A stretch of DNA of 64,000 bases from assembly GCF_000092425.1 (NCBI RefSeq), contig NC_014221.1:524001-588000 (forward strand), read 5' to 3'. The notes beneath the pieces were generated by a model that was given only the letters and a program-made list of their open reading frames with translations, did not search any database and had not been told where the DNA came from. A program made the position numbers and the translations under genes. Below, in pieces: positions 47,113 through 55,802 of this stretch. The DNA comes from Truepera radiovictrix DSM 17093. GTDB lineage: Bacteria > Deinococcota > Deinococci > Deinococcales > Trueperaceae. Within the stretch, counting starts at the first letter, position 1. Each line of letters begins with the position of its first letter.

Positions 47113-48222
47113 GTGGAGGTGCGGGTAGAGCGGAATGCGTGGGATGCGCACGGGGGCACGGTAAGGCTGTGCCTGTTGGGGGCGCCCAGGTTGCGCTGCG
47201 GCGCCGAGACGTGCGATCTCGACGCCTCTCGGCCCTCGTTGCTGCTCTTTTACCTCGCGCTGCAGCCTGGTTGGCTCCGCCGCGACGAGCTTGCCTTTTT
47301 TCTGCGCCCCGACGTCGACCGCGAGACGGGGTTGCAGTACCTGCGCAAGCTGCTAAGTAGCGCGCGCCGCCTGCCTTGGGCGGTGGGGCTCGACGTCGAG
47401 GCCGAACGGGTGCGGTGGCGCGTCGACACGGACGTCGCGCGCTTTTGGCGGGCGCACGGTGAGGGGCGCTGGTTCGAGGCGCTCGAGCTCTACCGCGGCC
47501 CGCTGCTGCAGGGGATCGAGACCCCCTTCTCCCCCGGTTTGGAGACCTGGTTGGAGAGCGAGCGCGAGGCGCTCGAACACGCTTGGGCGGGGGCGACCTT
47601 GCACTACGCCGCCGATCAGGAGGCCTCGGGGCACTACCGCGAGGCGGCGGCGGCGGCGCGCAGGCTCCTCGAGCGCGACCCCTTTAACGAGGACGCGCTC
47701 GGGAGCTTTGTGCGTAACGCCTACCTGATGGGGCAGCGCGAGGTGGCGTTAAGGGCGGCGCAAGCATTTGAGGAGCGCTTGACGCGCGAGTTCGGCCTCG
47801 CTTTGACGCCGACGCTCAGGACGCTCGTCGACGACGTCCGCGCGGGCCGACCCCTGCAGCAGCGGGCAGCGGCGCCGCGCTACGGGCGCCGCCGCAGCGA
47901 CCGCACCGGCGTGGAGCGCTCGAAGCAGGCGCTCCTCGGTGAGCTCGTGCAGCTGCTCGCGACGCCCGATTCGCGCCTTTTGTCGATCAGTAGCCCCGAG
48001 CGCGGGGGGGTCACGCTGCTCCTGGCCAAGCGGGTGCCGGACACGCAGGTGGCGCTGCTGGCGGTGCTCGACCTGGCGGCCAAGCTGCTCGCCGAGGGGC
48101 GCCGCGCGCGCGCGCTAGGGCTCCTGCTGATCGTCCTAGACCATCCGTCGTGCAGCGCTGCTCTGCGCGAGCAGGTGCAGGCGCTCTGGCCGGGGCTCGA
48201 GGCGCAGCTGCGACCCAACTAG
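47113..48222 (+). CDS. SARP-like (BTAD) transcriptional regulator
   Basis: The 369-residue protein opens with a winged-helix DNA-binding domain (VRLCLLGAPRLRCGAETCDLDASRPSLLLFYLALQPG..., residues 17-95). A bacterial transcriptional activator domain of TPR-like helices follows (VARFWRAHGEGRWFEALELYRGPLLQGIETPFSPGLETWLESEREAL..., about 105-245). The C-terminal 100 residues are an unassigned helical region. This is the SARP layout, without an ATPase. Start GTG 47113 follows AAGGGGGG; GTG 47119 is possible. It lies just upstream of two promoters with SARP-style direct repeats and likely controls the exopolysaccharide genes. Confidence 0.85.
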   Translation: MEVRVERNAWDAHGGTVRLCLLGAPRLRCGAETCDLDASRPSLLLFYLALQPGWLRRDELAFFLRPDVDRETGLQYLRKLLSSARRLPWAVGLDVEAERVRWRVDTDVARFWRAHGEGRWFEALELYRGPLLQGIETPFSPGLETWLESEREALEHAWAGATLHYAADQEASGHYREAAAAARRLLERDPFNEDALGSFVRNAYLMGQREVALRAAQAFEERLTREFGLALTPTLRTLVDDVRAGRPLQQRAAAPRYGRRRSDRTGVERSKQALLGELVQLLATPDSRLLSISSPERGGVTLLLAKRVPDTQVALLAVLDLAAKLLAEGRRARALGLLLIVLDHPSCSAALREQVQALWPGLEAQLRPN

Positions 48223-48337
48223 GCCATCCCGGTCGATAGCTCAACCCGAGCGGCTTGCGCAGCGCGAGGGCGCGCAAAGCGGGGGTGTCTTTCGGCCATC
48301 GTGAACAGGGTCGGCGCTGTTTGTTAACCCCAGAGTC

Positions 48338-48371
48338 AACCCTCGGCGGGTGTTTCGCGCCGAGGGTTTTG
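48338..48371 (+). terminator. Intrinsic terminator of the BTAD regulator gene
   Basis: A perfect 11-bp stem (AACCCTCGGCG with CGCCGAGGGTT, 9-base loop) runs into TTTT, 116 bases after the stop codon. Confidence 0.8.
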
Positions 48372-48458
48372 CGAGCTGGGCGCGTCAACGACAACGTTCC
48401 CCATCCGGAAAGCCGTTGTTGAGAGGGTCCTAGCGTGCCTTTAAGCGCGTGGGGGCGC

Positions 48459-48490
48459 GTCACGCCACCGTCACACCCACCCCCTAGGCT
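48459..48490 (+). promoter_or_regulatory. SARP-type promoter 1: GTCAC direct repeats and -10
   Basis: GTCAC at 48459 and 48470 (11-bp period; extended CGTCACrCC in both), then 10 bases, then TAGGCT (48485-48490). No -35 element is seen; the repeats occupy its place. Confidence 0.6.
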
Positions 48491-48496
48491 AGAAGC

Positions 48497-48703
48497 ATGC
48501 CCCACGCCGACCCCCTCGCGAGCTTTCTCGTCCGCGTCGTGCACGGTCCCAACGAGCTGCGCATCACCGTCCAAAATCTGCAGACCAAAAAACTGTTCGA
48601 GCTCTCCTCCTGGCACGACCTCGTGTGGGTGCTGCAGCAGCCACCCCTCGACGCGCCCGCAGCAGACACACCCGCCGACGCACCCGCGCGGAAGCGGAGG
48701 TGA
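48497..48703 (+). CDS. 68-residue protein under the SARP-type promoter
   Basis: The start codon lies 6 bases after TAGGCT (leaderless). The product begins with a compact beta/alpha pattern (FLVRVVHGPNELRITVQNLQTKKLFELSSWHDLVWVLQQ) and ends in an Ala/Pro-rich basic tail (ADAPARKRR). No signal peptide. I know no family. Its position behind a regulated promoter, between the regulator and the polysaccharide genes, makes it a real gene in my view. Confidence 0.6.
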   Translation: MPHADPLASFLVRVVHGPNELRITVQNLQTKKLFELSSWHDLVWVLQQPPLDAPAADTPADAPARKRR

Positions 48704-49035
48704 CGCGGTGTCGGCGCTTCGGGCGGGCTCCGTGTTGGGCGGCCTCCGTGCGGGCGACGTTGGCGCCACCGGGGTCACGGGTGGCGCTCCGCCCCTGACG
48801 GCGTCACGGCGGCGTCACGCTGCGCTGCCACAATACCCGCAGATAGGGCCGGAACGGACACGTAAGGCCGGGGGTGTCGGTCGCCCGTCCTATCGTCTTC
48901 ACCGTAGCCCAACACCCGTGGTGCAACACCCGGGGCGAGCCTACCGGCGACTGATGGCGTAAGGTTCCCCTCAGGCACCTTCGCGCTGCTGGTTCCGGAC
49001 ACGTCTCGCACTCACTCCCGTTTAGGAGACCTCCT
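48704..49035. other. Regulatory region and long leader of the exopolysaccharide operon
   Basis: No gene recognised. It contains the second SARP-type promoter (48803-48834) and a leader of about 190 bases. A 12-bp direct repeat (CAACACCCGTGG at 48910 and CAACACCCGGGG at 48924, 14-bp period) lies in that leader, and TAGGAG lies close before the GTG at 49036. Confidence 0.5.
48803..48834 (+). promoter_or_regulatory. SARP-type promoter 2: GTCAC direct repeats and -10
   Basis: GTCAC at 48803 and 48814 (11-bp period; GGCGTCACG in both), exactly 10 bases, then CACAAT (48829-48834). The geometry is identical to the promoter at 48459. It faces the glycosyltransferase operon. Confidence 0.6.
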
Positions 49036-49899
49036 GTGAACGCTGCCTCCTCGAGCCGCCCCCAACGTCCCCGCGTTAGCGTCATCGTCCCCACGCTGAA
49101 CGAGGCCCAGAACTTGCCGCTCGTGCTCCCCCGCATCCCCGGTTGGGTCGATGAGATCATCGTGGTCGACGGTCGCTCGACCGACGACACGGTCGCCGTC
49201 GCCCAGGCGCTCGCGGCTTCGCTCAAACCGGCGCTGCGGGTGGTGCTAGAGTCCCGGCGCGGCAAAGGGGCGGCGCTCCGCGCGGGGTTCGCGGCCGCCA
49301 AGGGCGACATCCTCGTGATGATGGACGCCGACGGTTCGACCGAACCCGAGGAGATCGGCCTCTTCGTCCGCTACCTCATCGACGGGGCCGACTTCGTCAA
49401 AGGCTCGCGCTTTATGCAAGGGGCCGGCACCGCCGACATCTCGCCCCTGCGCTCGCTCGGCAACGGCGTCTTTACGCTCATGGTGAGGGCGCTTTTCGGG
49501 GGGCGCTTTACCGACCTCTGCTACGGTTTCGCCGCCTTCTGGGCCGACGTGGTGCCGCTGTTGGCGCTCGACGGCGACGGGTTCGAGATCGAGACGATGC
49601 TCAACATCCGGGCGCTGCGGGTCGGGTGCCGCATCGTCGAGCTGCCGAGCTTCGAGGCCGAACGCATCCACGGGGTGAGCAACCTGCGCACTTTTCCCGA
49701 CGGGTTTCGCGTGCTGCGTACGATTTTGCGGGAGCGCCTGAGGGGCAAACCGCTTCAGCGCTTGCGCACCGACCCCGCCGGAGCGACCTACCGCGGCCGC
49801 GGCGTGGTCCTCGAGGCTCATCCCGAAACGGCCGGGGCGAACGGCGAGCCGCGTCACCCGGTCGAGGCGCCCTTGGTGCGGGCCGCGAAGAGCTCGTAA
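49036..49899 (+). CDS. Family 2 glycosyltransferase
   Basis: The 287-residue enzyme resembles dolichol-phosphate mannosyl/glucosyl transferases of family GT2. It has SVIVPTLNEAQNLPLVL, IIVVDGRSTDDT, RRGKGAALRAGFAAAKGD and the metal-binding MMDADGST (DAD at 97-99), then the acceptor region with SRFMQGAGTAD and ERIHGVSNLRTFPDG. No membrane helices. It would transfer a sugar to a lipid or polysaccharide acceptor. First gene of the exopolysaccharide operon. Confidence 0.92.
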   Translation: MNAASSSRPQRPRVSVIVPTLNEAQNLPLVLPRIPGWVDEIIVVDGRSTDDTVAVAQALAASLKPALRVVLESRRGKGAALRAGFAAAKGDILVMMDADGSTEPEEIGLFVRYLIDGADFVKGSRFMQGAGTADISPLRSLGNGVFTLMVRALFGGRFTDLCYGFAAFWADVVPLLALDGDGFEIETMLNIRALRVGCRIVELPSFEAERIHGVSNLRTFPDGFRVLRTILRERLRGKPLQRLRTDPAGATYRGRGVVLEAHPETAGANGEPRHPVEAPLVRAAKSS

Positions 49900-49961
49900 A
49901 CCGCGGCTCGCGTACCGCTGCCCTCTTCCCTACGCGTCTTCATCCCTGGACGGTGCACAGC

Positions 49962-52310
49962 ATGCTCCCCCCCTACCCAAACCAGCCCACCGCCTCATCC
50001 TCTCAGCCCACCCTCTCGGTGGTGATCGCGGCCTTTACGGACGCGCGCTGGCCGCAGCTCCTGGCGGCCGTCGCCTCCGTCGCGGCGCAGCGCACGCCGG
50101 CGGAGCTCGTCGTCGTGGTCGACCATAACGACGCCCTGCTCGCCCGAGCGCGGGCCGCGTTGCCCGCGCACTACGCGGCGCACGCCACGCGAGAGGGCGC
50201 ACCTGGCGCGCTTGTCATCATCCCCAACACCCGAGCGCGCGGCCTTTCGGGGGCGCGCAACAGCGGCGTCGCCGCCGCAACGGGCGAGATCATCGCCTTT
50301 TTAGACGACGACGCGGTCGCCGAGCCCGATTGGCTCACGCACCTCACCGCGCCCTATGGCGACCCGCAGGTGCTCGGGGTCGGCGGCGCCGTCTTGCCCG
50401 CGTGGCCAGGCGCGGCGCCGAACTGGTTCCCCGAAGAGTTCGGGTGGGTCGTGGGCTGTTCGTACCGCGGTGGGCCGCGCGCGCGGGCGGAGGTGCGCAA
50501 CTTCATCGGCTGCAACATGTCGTTTCGCCGAAGCGCCCTGGCGGCGGTCGGCGAGTTTCGCGTCGGCCTCGGTCGCCTCGGCGCCCTGCCCGAGGGGGGT
50601 GAGGAGACCGAGCTCTGCATCCGCCTCCGGCAGCGCTTCCCAGAGGGGAGGCTGCTGCACGTGCCGGAAGCGCGCGTGGTTCACCGAATCGCGGCGCGGC
50701 GGCTCTCGCTCCGCTACTTCGCCGCGCGCTGCTACGCCGAAGGGGTGTCCAAAGCGCGCCTTACGGAGACCGTGGGCCGCACCGACGCGCTCGAGGCCGA
50801 GCGTGCCTACACCCGCACGGCGCTCCCCCGGGGGGTGCTGCGGGGCCTTGGCGCGGCCTTTGGTGGGGAGCTCGCGGGGTTCGCTCGGGCCGCCGCCATC
50901 GCGCTAGGACTCGGGCTCACGGCGCTCGGCTACTTCGTGGGGCTTGCTAAAGGCTATGGCCGCGCTCGAGGCACTCCCCGAGCGGCGCTCCCCGCCTCCG
51001 CTGCGGCGTTTGAACCGGTGCAGCTCGTCGACATCGACCTCAAGGGTGGCGTGCCCGACCTGCAACCCGCGCTCAGCGCGGCGGGGCGACCCTACCGGCG
51101 CGCGCTCGCCCTCGTGCGTTTTGCGGGGCGGCCTCTGGGTCTGGTGAAGCTCGAGCCCGGTCGCGCTGGCGTGAGCGCGCGGGCGTTCGGGGAGGCGATC
51201 GCCGCGCAGCTCGGCGTGCAAACCACGAGCGCGAAGCGCGTTTCGCAGGGCCTTCCCGGGTGCGCCGCAGGGGATAAGCGGTGGCCCTTTGTCAGCGTGG
51301 TGATCGCGACGCGCGAGCGCGCGCAGAGCCTCGAGCGCTGTCTGGCGTCGGTGGCCGAGCTCGAGTATCCCGACTTCGAGGTGATCGTGGTCGACAACAA
51401 CCCCGCTACCTCGGCGACGCGCGAGCTCGTGGCGGCCTTTTCGGCGCAGCGTCCGGCGCTTAGGCTACGCTACGTCCGCGAGGACTTCCCCGGCGGTGCG
51501 GCGGCGCACAACCGCGGGGTGCTCGCCGCGCGCGCCGAGATCATCGCCTTTACCGACGACGACGTGGTGGTCGACAAGGGGTGGCTGAGGGCGCTCGTCG
51601 CCGGCTTCGGGGCGGCCGAGCGGGTCGGTTGCGTCACCGGTATGATCCTCCCGGCGGAGCTGGAGACGGCGCCGCAGGGCTGGCTCGAGCAGTACGGCGG
51701 GTTCAACAAGGGTTTCGAGCTGCGCGCCTTTAACCTGACCGATAGGCGCCCGCCGAGTCCCCTCTACCCCTACGCCGCCGGGATCTTCGGTTCGGGGGCG
51801 AACATGGCCTTTACCCGCGAGGCGCTCTTTGCCTTCGGCGGTTTCGACCCCGCCCTGGGGCCAGGGAGCCAGGGGGTGGGCGGGGAGGACCTGGCCGCCT
51901 TTTTCGACGTCGTCACCCACGGTTACACGCTCGTCTATCAGCCGGCGGCACTTTTGTGGCACTACCACCGCCGCGACTACGAGGGGTTGCGGCGCCAGAT
52001 CTACGGCTACGGGGTCGGGTTCACCGCCTTTTTGACCAAAACGGTCGTCGAGCGCCCCGCGCGCGTCTTTGCGCTGTTGCCTTTGGGGTGGTGGGCGCTC
52101 ACCCACCTCCTAAGCCCCACCTCGCCCAAAAACGCCAACAAGCGCGCGGACTACCCGCCGGAGCTGAGTCGCCTCGAGCTCCGCGGTCTGCTCTACGGCC
52201 CCCTCGCCTACTTGCGTAGCCGCTGGCGTTTGCGCGGCGTCCGGGGGCGCGGGCGGCTCGTACGGGAGGCGCCACACCCGTCACTCCCTGCGGAGCGCCT
52301 CGCCGCATGA
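49962..52310 (+). CDS. Two-domain family 2 glycosyltransferase
   Basis: The 782-residue protein has two GT2 domains. The first covers about residues 15-300 (SVVIAAFTDARWPQLL..., ARGLSGARNSGVAAATGEIIAFLDDDAVAEPDW, DDD at 115-117). A hydrophobic hairpin and linker are at 300-430. The second covers about 440-740 (VSVVIATRERAQSLERCLASVAELEYPDFEVIVVDNN, TDDDVVVDKGWL near 530). Bidomain enzymes of this type often add two sugars. The start is uncertain: ATG 49962 or GTG 49953, neither with a clear ribosome site. It overlaps the deacetylase gene (ATGA). Confidence 0.9.
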   Translation: MLPPYPNQPTASSSQPTLSVVIAAFTDARWPQLLAAVASVAAQRTPAELVVVVDHNDALLARARAALPAHYAAHATREGAPGALVIIPNTRARGLSGARNSGVAAATGEIIAFLDDDAVAEPDWLTHLTAPYGDPQVLGVGGAVLPAWPGAAPNWFPEEFGWVVGCSYRGGPRARAEVRNFIGCNMSFRRSALAAVGEFRVGLGRLGALPEGGEETELCIRLRQRFPEGRLLHVPEARVVHRIAARRLSLRYFAARCYAEGVSKARLTETVGRTDALEAERAYTRTALPRGVLRGLGAAFGGELAGFARAAAIALGLGLTALGYFVGLAKGYGRARGTPRAALPASAAAFEPVQLVDIDLKGGVPDLQPALSAAGRPYRRALALVRFAGRPLGLVKLEPGRAGVSARAFGEAIAAQLGVQTTSAKRVSQGLPGCAAGDKRWPFVSVVIATRERAQSLERCLASVAELEYPDFEVIVVDNNPATSATRELVAAFSAQRPALRLRYVREDFPGGAAAHNRGVLAARAEIIAFTDDDVVVDKGWLRALVAGFGAAERVGCVTGMILPAELETAPQGWLEQYGGFNKGFELRAFNLTDRRPPSPLYPYAAGIFGSGANMAFTREALFAFGGFDPALGPGSQGVGGEDLAAFFDVVTHGYTLVYQPAALLWHYHRRDYEGLRRQIYGYGVGFTAFLTKTVVERPARVFALLPLGWWALTHLLSPTSPKNANKRADYPPELSRLELRGLLYGPLAYLRSRWRLRGVRGRGRLVREAPHPSLPAERLAA

Positions 52311-53143
52311 ACGTTCCCATCTTGCTCTACCATAGCGTCGCCGCCGAGGTCGCGCCCGCTTACGAGCCTTGGGCCGTGCTGCCAGAGCGCTTCGCCGAAC
52401 AGCTCGCCTACGTGCGCGCGCAGCGCTACACCCCGCTGACCGTGTCGCAGTGGCGGCGCCTGCTCGAAGAGCGCGCGCCGCTGCCGCCCAGACCGCTGCT
52501 GCTGACCTTCGACGACGGGCTGCGCGACTTTTACACGACGGCCTGGCCGCTGCTGCGCGCCCACGGTTTTGCGGCGACGCTCTACGTCACGGCCGGGTAC
52601 GTCGGTGGCGTGAGCCGTTGGCTCACCGCCGACGGGGAGGGGCAGCGCCCGATGATGGGTTGGTCAGAGCTCCTCGAGGTGAGCCGCAGCGGGATCGAGT
52701 GCGGCGCGCACAGCCTGACGCACCCCCAGCTCGACACGCTCAGCCGACGCGCGGCGCAGCGCGAGATCGGCGGCTCCAAGGCGCTGCTCGAAGCGCACCT
52801 CGGCTGTGCGGTGCGCAGCTTCGCCTACCCTCACGGCTACCACAGCCGAGCCGTCAAGCGCCTCGTCCAGGAAGCGGGATTTGGCTCGGCGTGTGCGGTC
52901 AAGCACGCGCTGAGCTCCCCCGAAGACGACCCCTTCGCTTTAGCCCGCATCGTCATCTACCGCGACACCGACCTCCTGACGTTCAAGCGGCTGCTCGCCG
53001 GCCACGAGCTGCGCCGCGCCCCCTTCCCCGAAAGTTGGAAGACCCGAGGGTGGCGCCTTGCAAGACGTTCGGCGCGCCTACTTAGAGGCGTTCGTGGCAC
53101 CCTCGCGAAGGGCCCTCACGCGCAAGGAGGGTGGTATGGTTAA
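52307..53143 (+). CDS. Polysaccharide deacetylase (NodB domain)
   Basis: The 278-residue protein is a carbohydrate esterase family 4 enzyme. It has ILLYHSV, the metal motif LTFDDG (about 66-70), GAHSLTHPQL with the two His ligands (about 135-141), and RSFAYPHGYHS. It would remove N-acetyl groups from the polymer or an intermediate. No signal peptide is evident, so it may act in the cytoplasm. It overlaps the preceding and following genes. Confidence 0.9.
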   Translation: MNVPILLYHSVAAEVAPAYEPWAVLPERFAEQLAYVRAQRYTPLTVSQWRRLLEERAPLPPRPLLLTFDDGLRDFYTTAWPLLRAHGFAATLYVTAGYVGGVSRWLTADGEGQRPMMGWSELLEVSRSGIECGAHSLTHPQLDTLSRRAAQREIGGSKALLEAHLGCAVRSFAYPHGYHSRAVKRLVQEAGFGSACAVKHALSSPEDDPFALARIVIYRDTDLLTFKRLLAGHELRRAPFPESWKTRGWRLARRSARLLRGVRGTLAKGPHAQGGWYG

Positions 53144-54245
53144 CCCCACGGCGCTGCGCGTCTCCGAGCGCCCCACGCGGACGCGGCAGCTGTGCGTCGC
53201 GGGGCTCGCGGTGCAGGTGACGAGCCCCGCGCCCAGGGCGCTCTGGCTCGAGCTGCTGCAGCGCGATCCCGAGGCGTTACCCTCGCAGACACCCCTGTGG
53301 CTCGACGGCCTCTGTGCGCACAAGGGCTACCGCGACGCGAGCCGCTGCTACCGGTTTTCAGATGGGCAGCAGCTGGTGCTGCCGCTGGTGCAGCGTCAAA
53401 GCCTAGGGGCGTGGTCGCCTCAGGCCTCGCTGCCGTACGCGTGGGGGATGGGGGGGGTCGTCGCCGCGCAGGCGCTCGCTGCGCCGCACCTTCGAGCGGT
53501 GTTCGAAGACCTCAGGACGAGCCCGGCGCTGAGCACCAGCGTGCTGCCCAACCCGCGGCAGGGACCCTTGTGGGCGGCGGCCAAACCCGCGTACGTGCGG
53601 AGCCTGCCGCGCCGCGCCCACGTGCTCGACCTCGAGGGAGGGTTTGAGCGCGTGTGGCGCGAGCGCTTCTCGAAGACGACGCGCCGCATGGTGCGCAAAG
53701 CCGAAAGGCTCGGGGTCACGGTGACGTGTGACACCACGGGCCGCCTCGCTCCGGTGGTCTATCGGCTGCGCCGCGCCGCCGTCGCCCGCTGGGCGGCGCG
53801 GCAGCACGAACCCCGTTGGCTCGCGCATCTGCGCGCCGAGCTGCGCGACCCGCAGAGCAAACTCCAACACCTCGCGCGCGTGATGGGGAGCGCGCTGCGC
53901 ATCTGGGTGGCGTGGCGCTGCGGGGAGCCGATCGCCGCCTCGCTCGTCCTCGTGGGCAGCAACGCCGACGACATCCTGGCGGTGATGGACGCCTCGAAAG
54001 CCGCCGCTACCGGCGCCAATGATCTCCTGCTGCGGTTGTCTATCGAGGACGCGTGCAACGCGGGGTGCCGCTACTACCACCTGGGCGAGTCGGGGGCGTC
54101 GGTCGGCCTCGCGCGGTTTAAAGAGCGTTTTGGCGCCCACGCCTACCCTTACGAGGAGTTTTACGTGGAGCGTCTGCCGCTCAACCAGCTCGACCGTGGC
54201 CTAAGGGGCGCCGTAAAACGCGTGATTGGATTTCGGGATGTCTAA
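53136..54245 (+). CDS. FemAB/CelD-like GNAT acyltransferase
   Basis: The 369-residue protein matches the BioF2-like (Acetyltransf_6) group often seen in exopolysaccharide loci. The C-terminal GNAT fold contains RFSKTTRRMVRKAERLGVTV, YRLRRAAVARWAARQ, WVAWRCGEPIAASLVLV and YYHLGESGASVGLARFKERFGAHAYPYEEFYV. It may acylate a sugar. I start it at MVNPT (ATG 53136), with AAGGAGGG at good spacing, 8 bases inside the deacetylase gene. Confidence 0.85.
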   Translation: MVNPTALRVSERPTRTRQLCVAGLAVQVTSPAPRALWLELLQRDPEALPSQTPLWLDGLCAHKGYRDASRCYRFSDGQQLVLPLVQRQSLGAWSPQASLPYAWGMGGVVAAQALAAPHLRAVFEDLRTSPALSTSVLPNPRQGPLWAAAKPAYVRSLPRRAHVLDLEGGFERVWRERFSKTTRRMVRKAERLGVTVTCDTTGRLAPVVYRLRRAAVARWAARQHEPRWLAHLRAELRDPQSKLQHLARVMGSALRIWVAWRCGEPIAASLVLVGSNADDILAVMDASKAAATGANDLLLRLSIEDACNAGCRYYHLGESGASVGLARFKERFGAHAYPYEEFYVERLPLNQLDRGLRGAVKRVIGFRDV

Positions 54246-54367
54246 CGTTGCTCGGCGGTTACGCGGCTGGCGCCGCGCAAAAGGCGTAGGCGTCGTGGGG
54301 GGGGCGCTCGGCGCCGCTCGTCTAGAGGCGCGCTCTTGGGCGTGGCGCGGCCCGCGCTGGAGGCGCC

Positions 54368-55672
54368 GTGCAAGCGTCTAAGGTGCCCGTGGTAGCGAAG
54401 TTTTGTGCGCAGCTCAAGTCGCATCTGGTGCTAAACGGTTACGCGCTCGTCTTTAGCTCGGGCGCGACCTCGGCGCTAGGGGTGGTCTACTGGATTCTAG
54501 CCGCGCGCCTCTACCCGGAGGCGACCGTCGGCCTCAACTCCGCCGCGCTAGCGGCCATGTTTTTCCTCACCAACCTCTCGCAGCTCAACTTGGTCCACGC
54601 GCTTAACCGCTTCGTCCCGTCGGCGGGGCGGAGCACGGCCAAGCTCATCGCGACGGCTTACCTTGTCAGCGTCGCGCTCGCTCTGCTGACGAGTGGGGTG
54701 TTTCTGCTCGGCATCGACCTCTGGGCGCCGAGCTTGCGGGCGCTGCGCGCCGACCCCGCTTCGGCCGCCTGGTTCATGTTTGCCACCGCCAGCTGGTGCA
54801 TCTTTACGATCCAAGACGGGGTGCTCGCGGGGTTGCGGCAGGCCAAATGGGTGCCCCTGTCGACGACCTCCTACGCGCTGATCAAACTGGCCGTTATCGC
54901 CTTGGCCGCTACGCGCTTGCCTCGAGGGGGCATCTTCTTCTCCTGGACGGCGCCGGTGCTGCTCCTGGTGGTGCCCGTCAGCGCGCTTATCTTTCTGCGG
55001 TTGGTGCCGCGGCACGTCGCCGCTGCGGAAACGCGCGGCGACGGCCTGAGGGGGCGGAGCGTGGTGCGCTTTGTCGCCGGCGACTACCTCGCGTCGCTCG
55101 TCTGGATGGCGACGGTCAACTTGCTGCCGGTGCTGATCGTCGAGCGCGCGGGTGCGTCGGCGGGGGCGTACTTCTACCTGGCGTGGACGATCGCCTACAC
55201 GCTCTACTTCGTCAGCGTCAACATGTGTATGTCGCTGGTCACCGAAGGAGCGCGCGACGAAGCGCGGCTCAACCTCTACAGCTTTGAGACGCTGAAGCAG
55301 ACCCTGCGTCTGGTGGTGCCGATCGTCGCGGTGGTGGTCGTCGGCGCCCCCCAGATCCTGCAGCTCTACGGCAGCGCGTACGCTGCGGAGGGGGCGACGC
55401 TGTTGCGGCTCCTCTGCCTCTCGGCCGTTCCGTACGTCTTCGTCGCGGTCCGCATCAGCATGGCCCGCGTGCAGCGCAAGATCCTCACCATCTTCTGCGT
55501 CTACGGCGCGCTATGCGCCTTGGCGCTCGGTCTCACCCACGTGCTGCTCGACCGCTACGGCGTCGTCGGGGTCGGCTGGGCTTGGCTGGTTGCACAGACG
55601 CTGACGATGGGGGTGCTGCTCCTAACCGACTTGCGTAGGGCGTGGGGACCGCTGCTCGGGCGCGCCGCGTAA
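54368..55672 (+). CDS. Polysaccharide flippase (Wzx-like)
   Basis: The 434-residue protein has about 12 transmembrane helices in the MATE/MVF-type polysaccharide transporter layout. It starts with GYALVFSSGATSALGVVYWILAARLYPEATVGLNSAALAAMFFL and has the family's Asn/Arg-rich first loop (NLVHALNRFVPSAGR). It would flip lipid-linked repeat units across the membrane. GTG start with GGAGG 4 bases upstream. The 120 bases before it hold no recognised feature. Confidence 0.88.
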   Translation: MQASKVPVVAKFCAQLKSHLVLNGYALVFSSGATSALGVVYWILAARLYPEATVGLNSAALAAMFFLTNLSQLNLVHALNRFVPSAGRSTAKLIATAYLVSVALALLTSGVFLLGIDLWAPSLRALRADPASAAWFMFATASWCIFTIQDGVLAGLRQAKWVPLSTTSYALIKLAVIALAATRLPRGGIFFSWTAPVLLLVVPVSALIFLRLVPRHVAAAETRGDGLRGRSVVRFVAGDYLASLVWMATVNLLPVLIVERAGASAGAYFYLAWTIAYTLYFVSVNMCMSLVTEGARDEARLNLYSFETLKQTLRLVVPIVAVVVVGAPQILQLYGSAYAAEGATLLRLLCLSAVPYVFVAVRISMARVQRKILTIFCVYGALCALALGLTHVLLDRYGVVGVGWAWLVAQTLTMGVLLLTDLRRAWGPLLGRAA

Positions 55673-55802
55673 AGCGTTCCGGTCGTCTGGGCGGGGGGTG
55701 CGGTTCGGGTGCCGGGAGTGAGGGCGCTGTGACGTTTTATCTAGCGTGCGGCGCGGCGACCTGGTGAAGTTGGTCAACGTGGCCGCGATGAGGTGAAGCT
55801 TT

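Noticed and set aside
48910-48935. Two 12-bp repeats as a CRISPR-like array
   Set aside because: Only two copies with a 2-bp spacer; no array and no cas genes.
49626-49961. Upstream extension of the two-domain glycosyltransferase
   Set aside because: It overlaps the preceding glycosyltransferase gene in another frame and encodes Arg/Pro-rich shadow sequence.
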